From: Apiosordaria backusii
Taxonomy: Eukaryota > Ascomycota > Sordariomycetes > Sordariales > Lasiosphaeriaceae
DNA: 64,000 nucleotides
Direction of reading: 5' to 3'
Assembly (NCBI GenBank): GCA_030549205.1
Contig: JAUKTV010000015.1
Location: 558,001 to 622,000 of the forward strand
Both the position numbers and the translations under genes were made by a program. The number at the start of each line of letters is the position of its first letter. Positions within the stretch are counted from its first letter, which is position 1. Below the pieces are notes generated by a model, which saw only the letters and a list, made by a program, of their open reading frames with translations, had not been told where the DNA came from and ran no database searches. Shown piece by piece: positions 44,382 to 55,873 of this stretch.

Positions 44382-45242
44382 TCAAGAGAACTGAGAAAAG
44401 AATTCCCACGTATTCCTCGGCGCAAACGGCGTCGAAGACCCAGCATCCGTCTGACTGGGGTTGTGGTCACCCCGATGAATGACCCAAGTAACGGGATATC
44501 CCTCGCGGCAGCCATTGTACACCGTCTTGACCGAGTTCTGCCCATTAGGCTGAGGCTCAGGCGACACAGGTGTGCATCCGTTGTTCTTCACGAACCTATC
44601 CCTCAGTTGCCTTCCGCCCGAGACGTTGAGCACCGAGTCCGCGGTACCATGTTGACCATAGAAAGCAACAGGTGAATTTCCTCCGTTGCAACCGCTCAGC
44701 TGACTGCCTGAGATAACAGCAATAGCGCGGACCATAGTAGGCCTAGCACACGCCACAGCGTAGGACATGGCACCGCCGTAGCTGAACCCAGTTGAGAAGC
44801 GAAGGGTGGTCTCAACGCACAGGTCAGCCTCAACCCTCTTAACGAGCTCGTCGAAAAAGGTAACATCCTCGCCCCCCTGGTTGGCCCAGCCGCTGTTGAG
44901 ACCGTTGGGGACGACGAAGATGGCCGTGTTGTTGGCGAGGGCGTTGAGACCATAGTACGCCATAACACCGCCTTGGTTGATGTTCTCGCCGTTGGCAATC
45001 TTTTGGGCGCTGCCGCCGAGCTGATGCCAGGTGAAGATGAGCTTGTGGGCGTAGTTGTTGTCATAGCGGTCGGGAAGCTTCATGATGTACTGGCGTTGCT
45101 TGCCGTTGATGGTGATGGTGTATTGCTGGCTCTTGATGGTCGGGGTTTTGCCGCAGCCTGCTGACCTTTCGGCCATTGCGAAGCTGAGCAAGCCCAGCAC
45201 CAAGAGGGACAGGGCCGCCAAAAGGTTCGATCGTCGAGGCAT
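44382..45242 (-). CDS. Feruloyl esterase, carbohydrate esterase family 1 (FaeB-type)
   Basis: Intronless, 286 aa. A signal peptide (SLLVLGLLSFAMA) precedes a mature start near ERSAGCGKTP. The alpha/beta-hydrolase core includes LIFTWHQLGGSAQ (oxyanion region), VVPNGLNSGWAN, the nucleophile elbow TGFSYGGAMS (Ser154), HGTAD (Asp202) and GDHNPS (His260), a complete catalytic triad. The pattern is that of CE1 feruloyl esterases such as Neurospora Fae-1/FaeB, which release ferulic or coumaric acid from plant xylan and pectin. No CBM is attached. It sits close to AA9 and DUF1996 genes. Confidence 0.93.
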   Translation of the reverse strand: MPRRSNLLAALSLLVLGLLSFAMAERSAGCGKTPTIKSQQYTITINGKQRQYIMKLPDRYDNNYAHKLIFTWHQLGGSAQKIANGENINQGGVMAYYGLNALANNTAIFVVPNGLNSGWANQGGEDVTFFDELVKRVEADLCVETTLRFSTGFSYGGAMSYAVACARPTMVRAIAVISGSQLSGCNGGNSPVAFYGQHGTADSVLNVSGGRQLRDRFVKNNGCTPVSPEPQPNGQNSVKTVYNGCREGYPVTWVIHRGDHNPSQTDAGSSTPFAPRNTWEFFSQFS

Positions 45243-46633
45243 GATGGGCTTCGGTGAAGGGCTACTTAGGTAGGGTGAGGGTGATGGATTGAGACATCTT
45301 CAGTTTTTGATCTCAAAGCTGAGCACTTATACCTGTTCTTTGAAGTTGTTATCCCTAGAGCTAACAACTGCCGTGCCTGACCTACAACTGTCTTCAAGAC
45401 GAAACGCGTGAGTTTAATCACTTGATATTTCCCTTGGGTGATTATTCTCCAAATCGTTCCTCAGAACTGTTTTTGACAGGCGCGCTTGATGCTCGCTCCC
45501 CTTTCGTTGGCTTTGGAGTGGTATTTGCAGAACGACCTGAACTGGCCTTACCTGGTCAATGGCCGGGCAAATCACATGCGCACCAATCATTGCTGGCGGA
45601 GTCCCACTGTGTGTCTAAATATCCAAGCCTCTGGGGATTGGGCTTGGATCAGCCGGAAGAGATCTATTTAACCGCTAGTAGTGCACGACATCAACCTTTC
45701 TGCCATCAAGATCAAACATCATGAAAAGGACGAAATGATTGCTTGGCGTTGTTGCCTGGTCTCTGATGATCTGGTCTATGCGTTGGAGAAGCCTCGTCGA
45801 TGCGCACGAATCATGAAGGCGCGCGGCGCATGTTACTAAGGTACGGGTTGTGTGTCAAGGATTGATACAGGATACCTGGTACAAAGGACCCTTGATAAAT
45901 TTGAAAAGTGAGAAGGAGAGTTGACTCAAGTGATTTGACCAGCAAACCGAAGCCGAACAAGGGCTGTATGACTGGAAGGCAACGTGGTTGTGTGCAGAGA
46001 ACAGCTGGGTTGTAGGTGTATTGCATACAACCTGTAGAGCGTATGATGTCTGGCACGCCCAAAAGTGGTGAATCTTTAGGCTCTAACCATCGGAGGGCCA
46101 ACTGCTCTATGGCCAGTAGTACCTTTGGTTGAACAAAGATGGTCCAAACTTTTCGGGCCTAAGATCGGAACAGGTCATCATGCCGACGGAAGATGACAAG
46201 CATGCTAACTATAGGACTGTAAGATCTAATGTATCGAAATGATCACATAATATTTCTAACTTCTTCATCCAGAATCTTGGGACATGGGTATCTACATACA
46301 ATAGAGATTCAGATTTGACAACGCGATAACACTGACGAGAGCAGGAATGCAGGTTTTGACACCAATTTTTCTCAGAATGTTACAGCAGAGAATAAAAACT
46401 TGACATTACTACTACTTCAACCAGTATAAACTGTTATGCTCTACGACTTACCTCTTGGATTAAACGCCAAGGACGGCTTCGGCACCAACAAAGCAAAAAC
46501 AAAGACGGCCATTACCTTCAGCACTTACCTGTAAGCACCTGTGTGTTAGTATAGCATCCACACCGCCCCATTCCCCTTTCAGCCCATAGCCTGTATGGGG
46601 AATAATAAGGTAGTGTTAGTACTCGCTGAATAA
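45243..46633. other. Intergenic region (1.4 kb)
   Basis: Promoter of the feruloyl esterase at its left end. No gene, tRNA or repeat is recognised in the rest. Confidence 0.4.
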
Positions 46634-46897
46634 TTAGTAGTTCCCACCCCTGCAAAAAGCTTCACTGAACTTCCTCTTCAGCCTGCTGCGAGTCTCCTTC
46701 TTTGTCTTCCTCTTTGGGAGGCAGGACAAACAAGTAACCCTAGCAGACAAAGTGACGCTCGACTTCTTGCAGTCCTCCGTCTGGAAGTCTGGGCAGGCAT
46801 GGCCCTTCATTCTGGCCCACTCGCAGAGAGTGTGAGTGCCCTTGATCGGGGTGCGGCAGCCGCAGCCGTAGAAGGTAGCCATGCCCTGAGTGCACAT
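46634..46897 (-). CDS. Small cysteine-rich protein (87 aa), non-secreted
   Basis: An ATG-initiated frame MCTQGMATFYGCGCRTPIKG with nine Cys over 87 residues (ITLCEW-, GHACPDF, EDCKKS, VTCLSCLPKR spacing), a basic stretch (RKTKKETRSRLKRKFSEA) and no signal peptide. CxC and CxxC pairs could bind zinc. An A-rich leader precedes it on the coding strand. Similar short Cys-rich ORFs are frequent in ascomycetes but no named family is recognised. A second Met at 46882 could be the start. Confidence 0.5.
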   Translation of the reverse strand: MCTQGMATFYGCGCRTPIKGTHTLCEWARMKGHACPDFQTEDCKKSSVTLSARVTCLSCLPKRKTKKETRSRLKRKFSEAFCRGGNY

Positions 46898-47540
46898 TTT
46901 GCTTACCTTGTAAAAAGAAAAAAAGAAAAAAGAACACCGACGATCTGAGACGTTGAGATAATTGGAAAATGGGAAAAAGAGAACCTTACCTGAAGGGGTC
47001 TCAGAGATCTCAGATCGTGGTGTTCGAAACGTGTTTGTTGAGTGGATGAGCAGAAAGAATTGGTTGACTTAAGGGCGGGAATGGGAAGGTTTTATGCTCT
47101 TACAAGGTTGGAAAACAATGCCATTGTGAGGCAATACCCTGTCTATCATTAAATCATTTCCAGAAATAGACCGTCTTTGTCGTGAGGCAGAAATGCATGG
47201 AAATAGATCAGCCTTTGTTCAGTTCTTAGAACTCTTTTTTATCACACTACTGCGGATATCCTTCTGCTTCAAGAATTCCTGCGAACACATATTGAAGTTA
47301 GGCCCAAAGAGGTAGTACCCAGCACAGCTTTACACGAGTACCTTCTTAGGAGACGGCACGAAAAGAGAGGTTTTATCCAACTATGTCGACAGCAAAACTG
47401 CACAAAGTGAAGACTTGGGACTCCGTGATGAACGATCCAAGTCCCTTACACCTGTGCCATTGAATGCCTGCACCCAGGTCCCTACCATGCTAACAATGAC
47501 AAACAACCACCTTTAACCACATGCATTCCCACTAAACAGC
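46898..47540. other. Intergenic region
   Basis: Flanks of two small minus-strand genes. Nothing recognised. Confidence 0.4.
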
Positions 47541-48113
47541 TTATTCCTCCCTGAAGACATCATAACTCGGCCCTTCCCTAAAAGGACTATTCGTCGTATC
47601 CCTATCCGACGCCCTTTGTCTCTCCTCCTGCTCCCGCTGCTGCTGAACCTGATCAGCGTGTGCATTCCACCCATACGGATCATCCTCTTCTCTCAGGTTC
47701 TCACTATTTGAGAACTCAGGAATGGTAGGCGAACCCGGGTCATTCGGATCAGGCTGCCAGGGCTGCATGCCCACAGGAGAAGGGGAGCGTGTCCCTTCAT
47801 CAGAGGTAGGCGGAGTGTTCGTCCCCCCTCGACTGCTTCCGCTGGAGGAGTCAGTTGTGTAGGCCTCCTCCTGTTCTCTCAAAGCTGTTAAGGTCTTGTC
47901 CTCTACTTCTCGGCCTTTTCCTTTGTTGTCTGGGAGTTTGCTCCCGCTAGGGTCATCGCTGCTGCGCTTCTTGACGGTGACGAAGCCGGGCTGGCGAGCA
48001 GCTCGCGGGATGGAGCGGGCTGCGAGGTTGTTGGAGCCGCTGAGTGGTTCTTTGGGGAGGGCGATGGCATTAGTGAGGCCGACGGCCGCGATGATGAGGG
48101 TGGTGTATTTCAT
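47541..48113 (-). CDS. Secreted hydrophilic protein of unknown function (190 aa)
   Basis: Single exon. A clear signal peptide (MKYTTLIIAAVGLTNAIALP) is followed by a hydrophilic, Ser/Pro/Glu/Asp-rich chain without cysteines. A dibasic site in VTVKKRSSDD at about residues 46-55 fits Kex2-type processing. The C-terminal part is Glu/Gln-rich (DQVQQQREQEERQRASDRDT). No repeats or domain are recognised. The composition suggests a disordered secreted or cell-wall protein, or a propeptide-type product. Confidence 0.65.
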   Translation of the reverse strand: MKYTTLIIAAVGLTNAIALPKEPLSGSNNLAARSIPRAARQPGFVTVKKRSSDDPSGSKLPDNKGKGREVEDKTLTALREQEEAYTTDSSSGSSRGGTNTPPTSDEGTRSPSPVGMQPWQPDPNDPGSPTIPEFSNSENLREEDDPYGWNAHADQVQQQREQEERQRASDRDTTNSPFREGPSYDVFREE

Positions 48114-48765
48114 TGTTGTGGGTGGGTACTAAGGAGCAGGACTTGCCAGAAGTCTAAACTTGATGAAAGGACAGTGGTGGTATGAAGAAGCGTAAAGGAA
48201 TGTTATGATTGCGGCTTTACCAGAAGCCGAAACAGAAAAGGACGGAGAAGGTTGGAGACTTGCCAGAAGTCACCAACTAATAACGTGAAGGAATGATTTG
48301 TGATGATGAACGTGATGGTTTATGGCGAGGATACAGCTCTGTCTTATACCTTCCTTGCTTCAATGTTCTTTTGGCTCTCAATGGGTACTTTTCGTTTCCA
48401 TACTGGAACAGTGCAATCTGACACAAGCAAAGTCGGAGATGCTACGGAAGGTTGTCAGCGGTCGAAACAACTCTATATTGTACCTAGGTATCTCTTGTTG
48501 TTAGTCATGACATCTTAGACAAAATCGGAAGGGTTGTCGGAACATCGGGGGGCTTTGAATACATGTAGGTTAGGTCTTATACTCTTCGATTTGAGGTCCA
48601 GAGATTCGGCTGGTGATAATATCTTCCAGCTGAATTTGAAACATGGCTGATGCTCCATGGAGTATGTCGTATAGCATGTGCCAATTAGTGGCACTGGTGG
48701 TCAGCAGTCAACTGCAAACAAGACGGCTTCTCGCCCACTGTCTTATCTTACCTAATGCTCCGAGT
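48114..48765. promoter_or_regulatory. Intergenic region between 47541 gene and transposon
   Basis: Promoter of the secreted-protein gene; then non-coding sequence up to the left end of the transposon. Confidence 0.45.
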
Positions 48766-49217
48766 ATCCCTTTGGCTGGGCAATAGTCTAAAAACGTATA
48801 GGGCAGCCAGATTGGCCAGTAGAATTGGCTCCCTACTAACAATTAGTAAGAATATACCCTCCAAAGCCCAGTCGATACTTTTCACACCCCCTAAACTCAC
48901 CCTAGAAAACGCATTCAAACCCCTAAAAACGTATAAAAACCCCTGTTTTCTATAATCTGTTGAAATACAGCACTTAGTTGTGGACTTTACAGTGTATTTT
49001 GGCCTGCAACCTACAGGGCTAACAACAACCAATGGCTTGGAATCACAGCGCTCACCAACACTCTGCCACGGCAATCACAGTGGTCTTCGGACCCCTGAAG
49101 CAGCCCGAAGCCCCGGGCGGTTAGCGCACTGCAACGGTGAAACGTTAGCGCCCTGCACCCTGTAACGGCTTCCGGCTAGCGCACCCAACAGTCAGACTTG
49201 GCCGGCTGGCCAAGTCT

Positions 49218-49316
49218 GCAGCTAGCGGACTCAATGGGCATTCAGGCCCTGCAGCTAGCGGACTCAACGGGCATTCAGCCCCTGCAGCTAGCGGACTCAA
49301 CGGGCATTCGGGCCCT
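49218..49316. repeat. 33-bp minisatellite (3 copies) in the transposon left arm
   Basis: The unit begins gcagctagcggactcaa and includes gggcattc; three copies are 33 bp each, differing at few bases. On the minus strand they encode an 11-residue repeat PECPLSPLAAG in a short frame, which is probably coincidental. Confidence 0.85.
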
Positions 49317-49639
49317 GGAACGGAGAGAGGTTCGGAGAGCAATACAGGGCCAAAGACCTATAATAGGTCTTGTCCCTCGCGACTGTTCACTGTGATATTT
49401 TCCTAGCTAATAAGTCAATTCAATATACTGGTTCACCACATCTTACAGTGCCTCACAAGCCTATGTTACAGTGTCTACCTTCTATATATTGCAGGGCATC
49501 GCCCCTGTAATCCATATTCCTTCAGTGCTCAGCCACTGTCGTATGCTGCAGACAAAGCCCTCTTCGCTCTCTGTGTTCTGCGCCGTTCCCTGCACAGGTC
49601 TATACCTATAGGCCTGTGAGACACCTATCTTAACATAAT

Positions 49640-52060
49640 CTTAGCCAGCCAAGGAGGCTTACAGTAGGGCTTACAGTAGATATAACAGATTTTAAATAGC
49701 TAAAGAATAATAGTCTTATATTAAAAGTCCCTATTTTTCTACTTAAATCTAGATTAAATAAATGTTCTAGCAATCCTTCCTATTGCAAATCAGAATCTTA
49801 TAAGTCTAGTAATACTTAACAGTCCAGTAGCCTTGAAGATTTAACAATAATTTAGTAAACGGTAGGTCTTTAACTCTATACTAACGCTTTAATAAATATA
49901 TACATTATACTTCCGACCTATATAAATAACCCTTATAATATTTAATATTACCTATTTTACTAATAATCGTTATTAAATAGCATCCTTTAGAAAGGTAAAA
50001 GATATATATAGCCTTACTAAACCGGCTAATAATCTTAAAGATTAATTAAATATAGAAGTCTTAGTAAAAGATATAGCTAGTAATCTTAAACTTAAGCCCA
50101 AACTAGATTTTACACTATATTAGAAATATATTAATAATAGTAACCTTTAAAAAGATCGAATTAATATAGGAAATTAGGGCTAAAGAAAGGGTAGAAATAT
50201 ACCTAAAAAGAAATTACAAAAAAAGACTATATAGTAGCCCCGGCAATAGTAGTAATTAAATAAATTGTAAGTATAAAGCTAATCGCCAATATTAACACCG
50301 TTTATAAACATATTATACATCTAAATAATAAGTAGAATAACGATTTCTTTTACTCCCTTACCCTCTTTAAATATAGCTCCTATTACTTTAGCACTATAAA
50401 GCCACCGCCTTTTAATAACTATAGCCTACTTATAGCTAGTAAAAAAGGTCAATATTATATTAACGATAATCTTTTCCTTTATTAACTAATATAAAGCGTT
50501 ATTAGAATTAGATACCTTTATTTTATTTTTATCTTTTCCTACCTCCATTTAAGCTAATTTAATATAATAGTGGCTGTAAGGTATAAGGTTTAACCTCTTA
50601 TTAGCACTTTTTAAAGCCTTAAACTTAAAGTAAATCTAATTAATAACTATAGTTCTAATAATAGTTATATTATATAGTTATAAGGCTTTTATAAAGGTAA
50701 AGTTAATAAAGTAGTTATTAAAGAATAAATGGTAAATCCAGTTAATAAATAGCTTAAACAATAAAGTTATTAATTAAATAAGAAGTAATTAAGTATAGTA
50801 AAAGCTATACTGTCCTGTAAATTAGTAAATAAATTATACGTTTAAAAAACCTAAAAATTACAGTTAAACTTACAATTTATTAAACGCTAATAAACTTATC
50901 CTTTTTAAAGTAATAAAGCCAATTTAGAAAATAGCTACTTTCGGTAATTACCTATACTTTAAATCTCTATAGAATTAGCTTAAAGTAAAGCAATATTATA
51001 TAAATGCTTCTATCTATAAAATAAAGCATTTTCTTATTAACGGCAATATTTTAGTTAAGCTTATATAATTCTATTAAAACCTTAATTAAGTATTTACTAA
51101 AAGGTATAATTTATAATTAAAGAGTAGAATAAGTAACCTTATTTTCTATATTTTAAAAAACGAACCTTCTTTTAAGCTTTTAATAATACTTAAGAGGTAT
51201 TTAATTGTAAATTAAGTATATCGGTTTACTAAATTGCTTAAGCTAGTAGCTTTCAGTATTGCTCTCTTAATAAAGACCTATATATACTATAATTACTATT
51301 ATAATATAGATCTTAAACATAGTATATAGGGTAAAACATATAGTATACAGTCGCTTATTACTTTTAAAAATAGAAGGTTTATATTTATTTATCTATTAAG
51401 TCTATTAGTAAATAAGCTAAAAAGAAAAGAAAGTAAAGAATAGTTATAGAATAAAGAAAAGCAGTAGATATTTCTAATAATAGGAAAAGTAGGATATTTA
51501 AATAGTATAAAAAGGATTATCTTTTAAAAAACCAGTATTAAAGTTATAGTATAAGTTAGCCGATTTATAAACCACTTCTACTATAAGATTTAGAATTATA
51601 GTAAATATTAGCATTAAAAACATAGCTTTTATACGTTAAACGCACTAAAGAAGTAACTTACCGGTTAGAATTTAAAGCGATAATTTGTTAATATACTTAA
51701 TTAAACGGCACTTTCGAAGCTTATAATAGGACAATTCGCCTGGTTTAAAAGGCGCCTTATAAAAATCGTCAAATTTGTTATCTTCTTTATTAAGGCTTTC
51801 TTAATTAGTAAAATAGTCGCTTACTATATTAACATTATTTACAAATTAAGCAGGTAATTTAGTAAAAAATCGCTCTATAAAAGCATTAAAGGTATCCTAA
51901 ATAGTAGTTAAAAAGGTAAGTTAAATTATAATTTCAATAGTTAAAATTGCCGTATAGTAGGTATTATAGTATAAGCTTAATAAGGAAGGTGTCACTTTTC
52001 AAGTATATATCTTTATAACATTTTCCTATATAAAGGAGGTATAGTTTTAGGTAGGAAAAC
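49640..52060. other. AT-rich RIP-affected core of the transposon
   Basis: Very low GC, dominated by taat/ttaa words, no open frame above 60 codons. Conceptual translation on the + strand shows long stretches broken mostly by TAG/TAA, as expected if TGG and CAA/CAG codons were mutated. No family motif was secure. Confidence 0.7.
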
Positions 52061-52178
52061 GCGCCAAGGCTATACAGGAAAATGCCAAGGGTATGCGTTA
52101 AAGTAGGTAGTTATGGTCAATATACTTATAGTATCTTCTACCCCACACGTTTTTGGACTATTGCCCAGCCAAAGGGAT

Positions 52179-53325
52179 TTTGACACCAACAGTCAAAGCC
52201 AAAAACTCCTTGACTTTGTCTTAGTGGAATTATGGAGGCGGCATTTGCCGTCTCGGCGCAGTCGATCTGTAACTCGAATCCAGGGGGACTCCACTCAAGC
52301 TTTGCTGCCAAGCCGCCACCGAACAGATTGCGCAACCCCCCTGCAGAGATTTGCACCTCACCTCACTTGGGCCCCCGGAAATCTTTTTGCAATAGATACT
52401 ACGAAGTAGTAATTGAATGTGCAGTTGAAATGGATAGTAGACATTATTTCTGTAGATCAAGGTAAAAGAAAGTATCCGCCGAATTCGAAATAACTATTGC
52501 GCAGTGTGTGCCATGGCCGCGTAGCTGCCTAGGTACGTATGAACGGCATCAAGTATGAGGCTGAAAAAGGTGCTTTGTATTTGGGCGGGATTTTGAGCGG
52601 GAAAACAATCCCGAGAGAACGGGAACCACTAGAAGTACTACCTTATAATAGCTTCAATCAATGACGCGGGGATATGGGGTGTTCGGAAAGGCCTGGATTG
52701 AAAGACCATGACTGGGCTTTCCCTGCTTTTCTGAGCCAAGTCCGAGGAAATACCGCGTTGCCTTGGCCCATCTGCGAGTGGACCGACCTCGAGTCCTTAG
52801 GGGGGAGAGAGTCTGCGGAAGAAGGCCGCCAAAGTAGGTAGTACTTGAGCATCTGGTAATGGGATCACAACCCGAATCAACGTCAACTATTCGACGCTAC
52901 GGAGCACGATACTCCTGCAGTCCTCCTATTAACATTAAAGGTGAGACACGCAACGCTTATCTACCTTACTCTAAAGTATAATGCACCATTCAAATACAAG
53001 GATGGAGAGATCTTCATTGTCACTGAAAGTCCCTGCACTAAAGTCTGAAGACCTGCTAGGGAGATTGCTAGCTGTTGAAACCAGCCGAAACTAAAACTTA
53101 GCTGAGTGGAAGTGAACCTGGTGCTTCGGCGCCGCAGTGACACTGGCCAGCTATTTAGGTAGCTGTATTGCATCCACGGTGTTGCATCAAGACTTCTAGG
53201 TTTCTATCTGCCACCCCTGTTGGTTATTCCATTCCTTTCTGCACGCTCTTTTCAACTTTGTCATTCGTTTTCTGCCATCCCTCCTTTGCTTGACCAACTA
53301 GACGATCTACAACCCGCGCGTGCAG
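52179..53325. other. Intergenic region right of the transposon
   Basis: Normal composition returns. Contains the promoter and leader of the rhodopsin-domain gene. No other gene. Confidence 0.4.
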
Positions 53326-54867
53326 ATGGAGGACCCCGTGAGGAAGTTCCTCCTGGAACTCTGGTCCCTCCAGGGGACAACATATCTGATAGTGGCACTG
53401 CGTTACGTTAGCAGGGTCCGCACGGTAGGATGGGGGGGTCTTTCTTGGGACGACATTATTATGGCTTTGGCCACTGTGAGTTATGAATTGACTTCCCCTA
53501 TGGTCTTGAGCATGCCACCGACCTAGAATGCTGCTAATGGAATGTGCCTATCTAGATGGTCTACACAGGCGAGAGCGTAGCCGCTCATTTAATAGTGACC
53601 ACTACGGACGGGCTTGCCAATAACGGGATGACGGACAAGGAACGCGCGGCGCTCGATCCGGATTCCGAAGAGTACGCCAAACGTGTCATGGGGTCCAAGT
53701 ACCACGTCGCTGGCCTTTTGCTCTATGCCACGCTTCTCTGGTCGCTCAAGGCTTGCTGGACGCTATACTACAGCCGCTTAACGTAAGATACTACCTGGAT
53801 GTATTTACTTAGTATGAAGTCCTAACCGTCTCCCACACAGCGCCGGCGTCCATCGAATGAGAAGAATTATCCAAGTCGCATACGTTTTAGTGCCTGCAAC
53901 ATATATCATATGTCTGCTCGTTGCGTTTCTTAAGTGCATCCCCTTTGAGAAGCAGTGGCAGATCTATCCTCCACCGAGCAGTACGTTCGGTCTACGTGTT
54001 CCAATGCGCCTCTTTCGAACTGACCAAGGCCCGCAGACGGCTGCCAGCCAGCTATATCCACACTCCAGACCATCGTCGTCATGGTGCTGCACCTCGTGAC
54101 CGTCCTATTCCTCATGGCCATCCCGCTGCCGATGGTGTGGAAGGCGAACCTGCCGCTGAGAAAGAAGCTCATGCTATTCATCATGTTCAGCGGAGGTTTC
54201 CTTGAGATGGCGTTCAGCATCCTGCGCTGTACCTCCATTCTGATGGTCAGTCTTGTCAAGCAATCACAGAGCCCCGGCCGTCTTTCGCTAACCCGAGTAA
54301 CTGATACAGCTCGGCAACACGGATCCCGCCCAATCAGCATACTGGTCGCTCCGCGAGTCGTTCGTCTCCGTGACGCTCACCAACATGCCTATGGTGTACC
54401 CGCTTGTCAAGCACTTTTTCGAAAAGGGGCTCAGCAGTCGCGGAGGTGGCAAGAGCGGCACCAACAACGCCGGCTCCAACGGCTACCCACTAGGCACCAA
54501 TGCCAAGAGTAGGACAAACAACAGCAGGCACCCGCTCTCCATCCCGGACAACACGTGCTGGGGTTCCGAGGAGAATATTGTCGAGAACGGCGCCGACGCC
54601 AAAACAACAGCCACCGCCTCGATCAGCGACGAGTCCCCGTCGCCGCTACCGCGTCAAGGTCGCAAGTCGGACGGGTCCGACTCCGAGAAGCGCCCGCAGA
54701 CTGGTGCGGCCGGCTATATGTCGGCCGCGGCAAATTCCGGATATAACAACAATGCGCATCGGGGAGAAGTTTGGGTAGGAAAGGGGCGGCCGCTACCTCC
54801 GGGCCACGACGTGAGCGGCATTGTGGTTACGGCCGAGTATACGGTCACTGAGCATGTCGGAACGTAG
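53326..54867 (+). CDS. Fungal rhodopsin-domain integral membrane protein
   Basis: Five exons: 53326-53475, 53556-53782, 53841-53980, 54037-54245, 54310-54867; 427 aa with all splices in phase. Membrane helices are visible in every exon: LQGTTYLIVALRYVSRVR, LSWDDIIMALA, VAGLLLYATLLWSLKACWTL, RIIQVAYVLVPATYIICLLV, TIVVMVLHLVTVLFLMAIPL, LMLFIMFSGGFLEMAFSILR. The motifs WDD, KAC..LYY, NGC and P-MVW and the ending ESFVSVTLTNMPMVYPLVKH are the pattern of the ascomycete rhodopsin-domain (PTH11-like) family. The tail (~190 residues) is Ser/Asn/Gly-rich and cytosolic by inference. The N-terminus is short for the family, so the first helix may be partial or a further upstream exon is missing. Confidence 0.88.
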
Positions 54868-55873
54868 GAATAGCACCGTAGGGTTTTTATCTGACATGAC
54901 GTTTTTTTCTTTCGTTACCTATAGAAATATCTTTATAACATACCTAGACAATCTAATTACAATATTTTTATCAACCAATAATTGGTACCTAAACCATGGC
55001 TAATGAGGTCACAACGGCTCGGTGGCGGTCAAGTCAACCCGTCGTCGTTGTGTCTGTTGGGAGTTATTTGCTGCTGCCCCAACTATTACTAAACCAAATC
55101 CTAAAGGGAGCAAAAATAAGTTTTGGGTCATTATCATCATTACCTTAAAAGGCAGGTTTGATCTTAATAGGACTAGTAATGGTTTCGACCTTATGCTTAA
55201 AAGTCTCACAGCAGTAATACAGGACCTCTTGTACACTGACTTTGTTACACTCGATGCTCGATGCCGCGCTTTCTGCCTTTTGGCAGCCAATATACCTTAT
55301 TCAACTTCTTCACGTAAAGACGCCGGAAATATTTCTCCCGTGCTTACAGAACAAAACCCAACAAGCTTGTGGCTTGCGGAAAGGCTGATATACATACACG
55401 AATTCAGCTGGTCACGAATGACTCCAGAGAGCGGCAACTGCCGCGGGAAGAAGGTCTGTATTTTTTGGTTTATCAAATTGGCTATCACATTGCTCCTTTT
55501 CCCACTAGTTTCCGGATGCAGTGATAGCAAGTTCTGCATTACAATATCTCTTATCGTTCGACGGCAAGATAGGTAAGGTAGATACCCATGAGAACTACAG
55601 ACCAGAAATGACTGCTACCACATTCAAGAGTACGTTATGCACCCAAGTGTCACAATCCTCGCCCAGGCTGATGGGCGGCATCGGAATTTGTAAACCTACG
55701 ATTGTTTCACAAAGAATCTTACAAGACTTCCAAGTACGACGTTTACTTCTCCAAGTAAGACAGCTGAACCAGATGTTGAAGTTGTGATGTACCATTCATT
55801 CATTATTTCCCTGCTCTGGGCAATAGCCACCTCTAAATACATTACTATGTCATTACATTCATTCCTCATCACA
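54868..55873. other. Convergent intergenic region
   Basis: A GTG-initiated 184-codon frame at 55022-55576 and an opposite frame exist, but neither has a good start or domain; they may derive from an old mobile element (RRRCVCWELFAAAP...). No gene is called. Confidence 0.4.

Larger units (their letters stand above)
48766..52178. mobile_element. DNA transposon with 38-bp TIRs and RIP-degraded core (3.4 kb)
   Basis: The left end (from 48766, atccctttggctgggcaata...) and the reverse complement of the right end (from 52178) agree at 35 of 38 positions; the three differences are transitions. The interior has a moderate-GC left arm (48.8-49.6 kb) with short direct repeats (cctaaaaacgtataaaaacc) and a minisatellite, then a very AT-rich core (about 49.64-52.06 kb) with no ORF and dense stops, including many TAG at likely former Trp codons, consistent with RIP. 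I could not identify the transposase family or a target-site duplication. Confidence 0.8.

Noticed and set aside
49218..49316. CRISPR-like array
   Set aside because: Copies are directly adjacent without unique spacers, in a eukaryotic transposon; it is a minisatellite.
49145..49342. Minus-strand frame with 11-residue PECPLSPLAAG repeats
   Set aside because: Explained by a 33-bp minisatellite inside a transposon arm; repeat length divisible by three is enough to keep the frame open.
55022..55576. 184-codon + strand frame with GTG start
   Set aside because: No ATG near the start, no domain, and no codon-use support; possibly old mobile-element debris.
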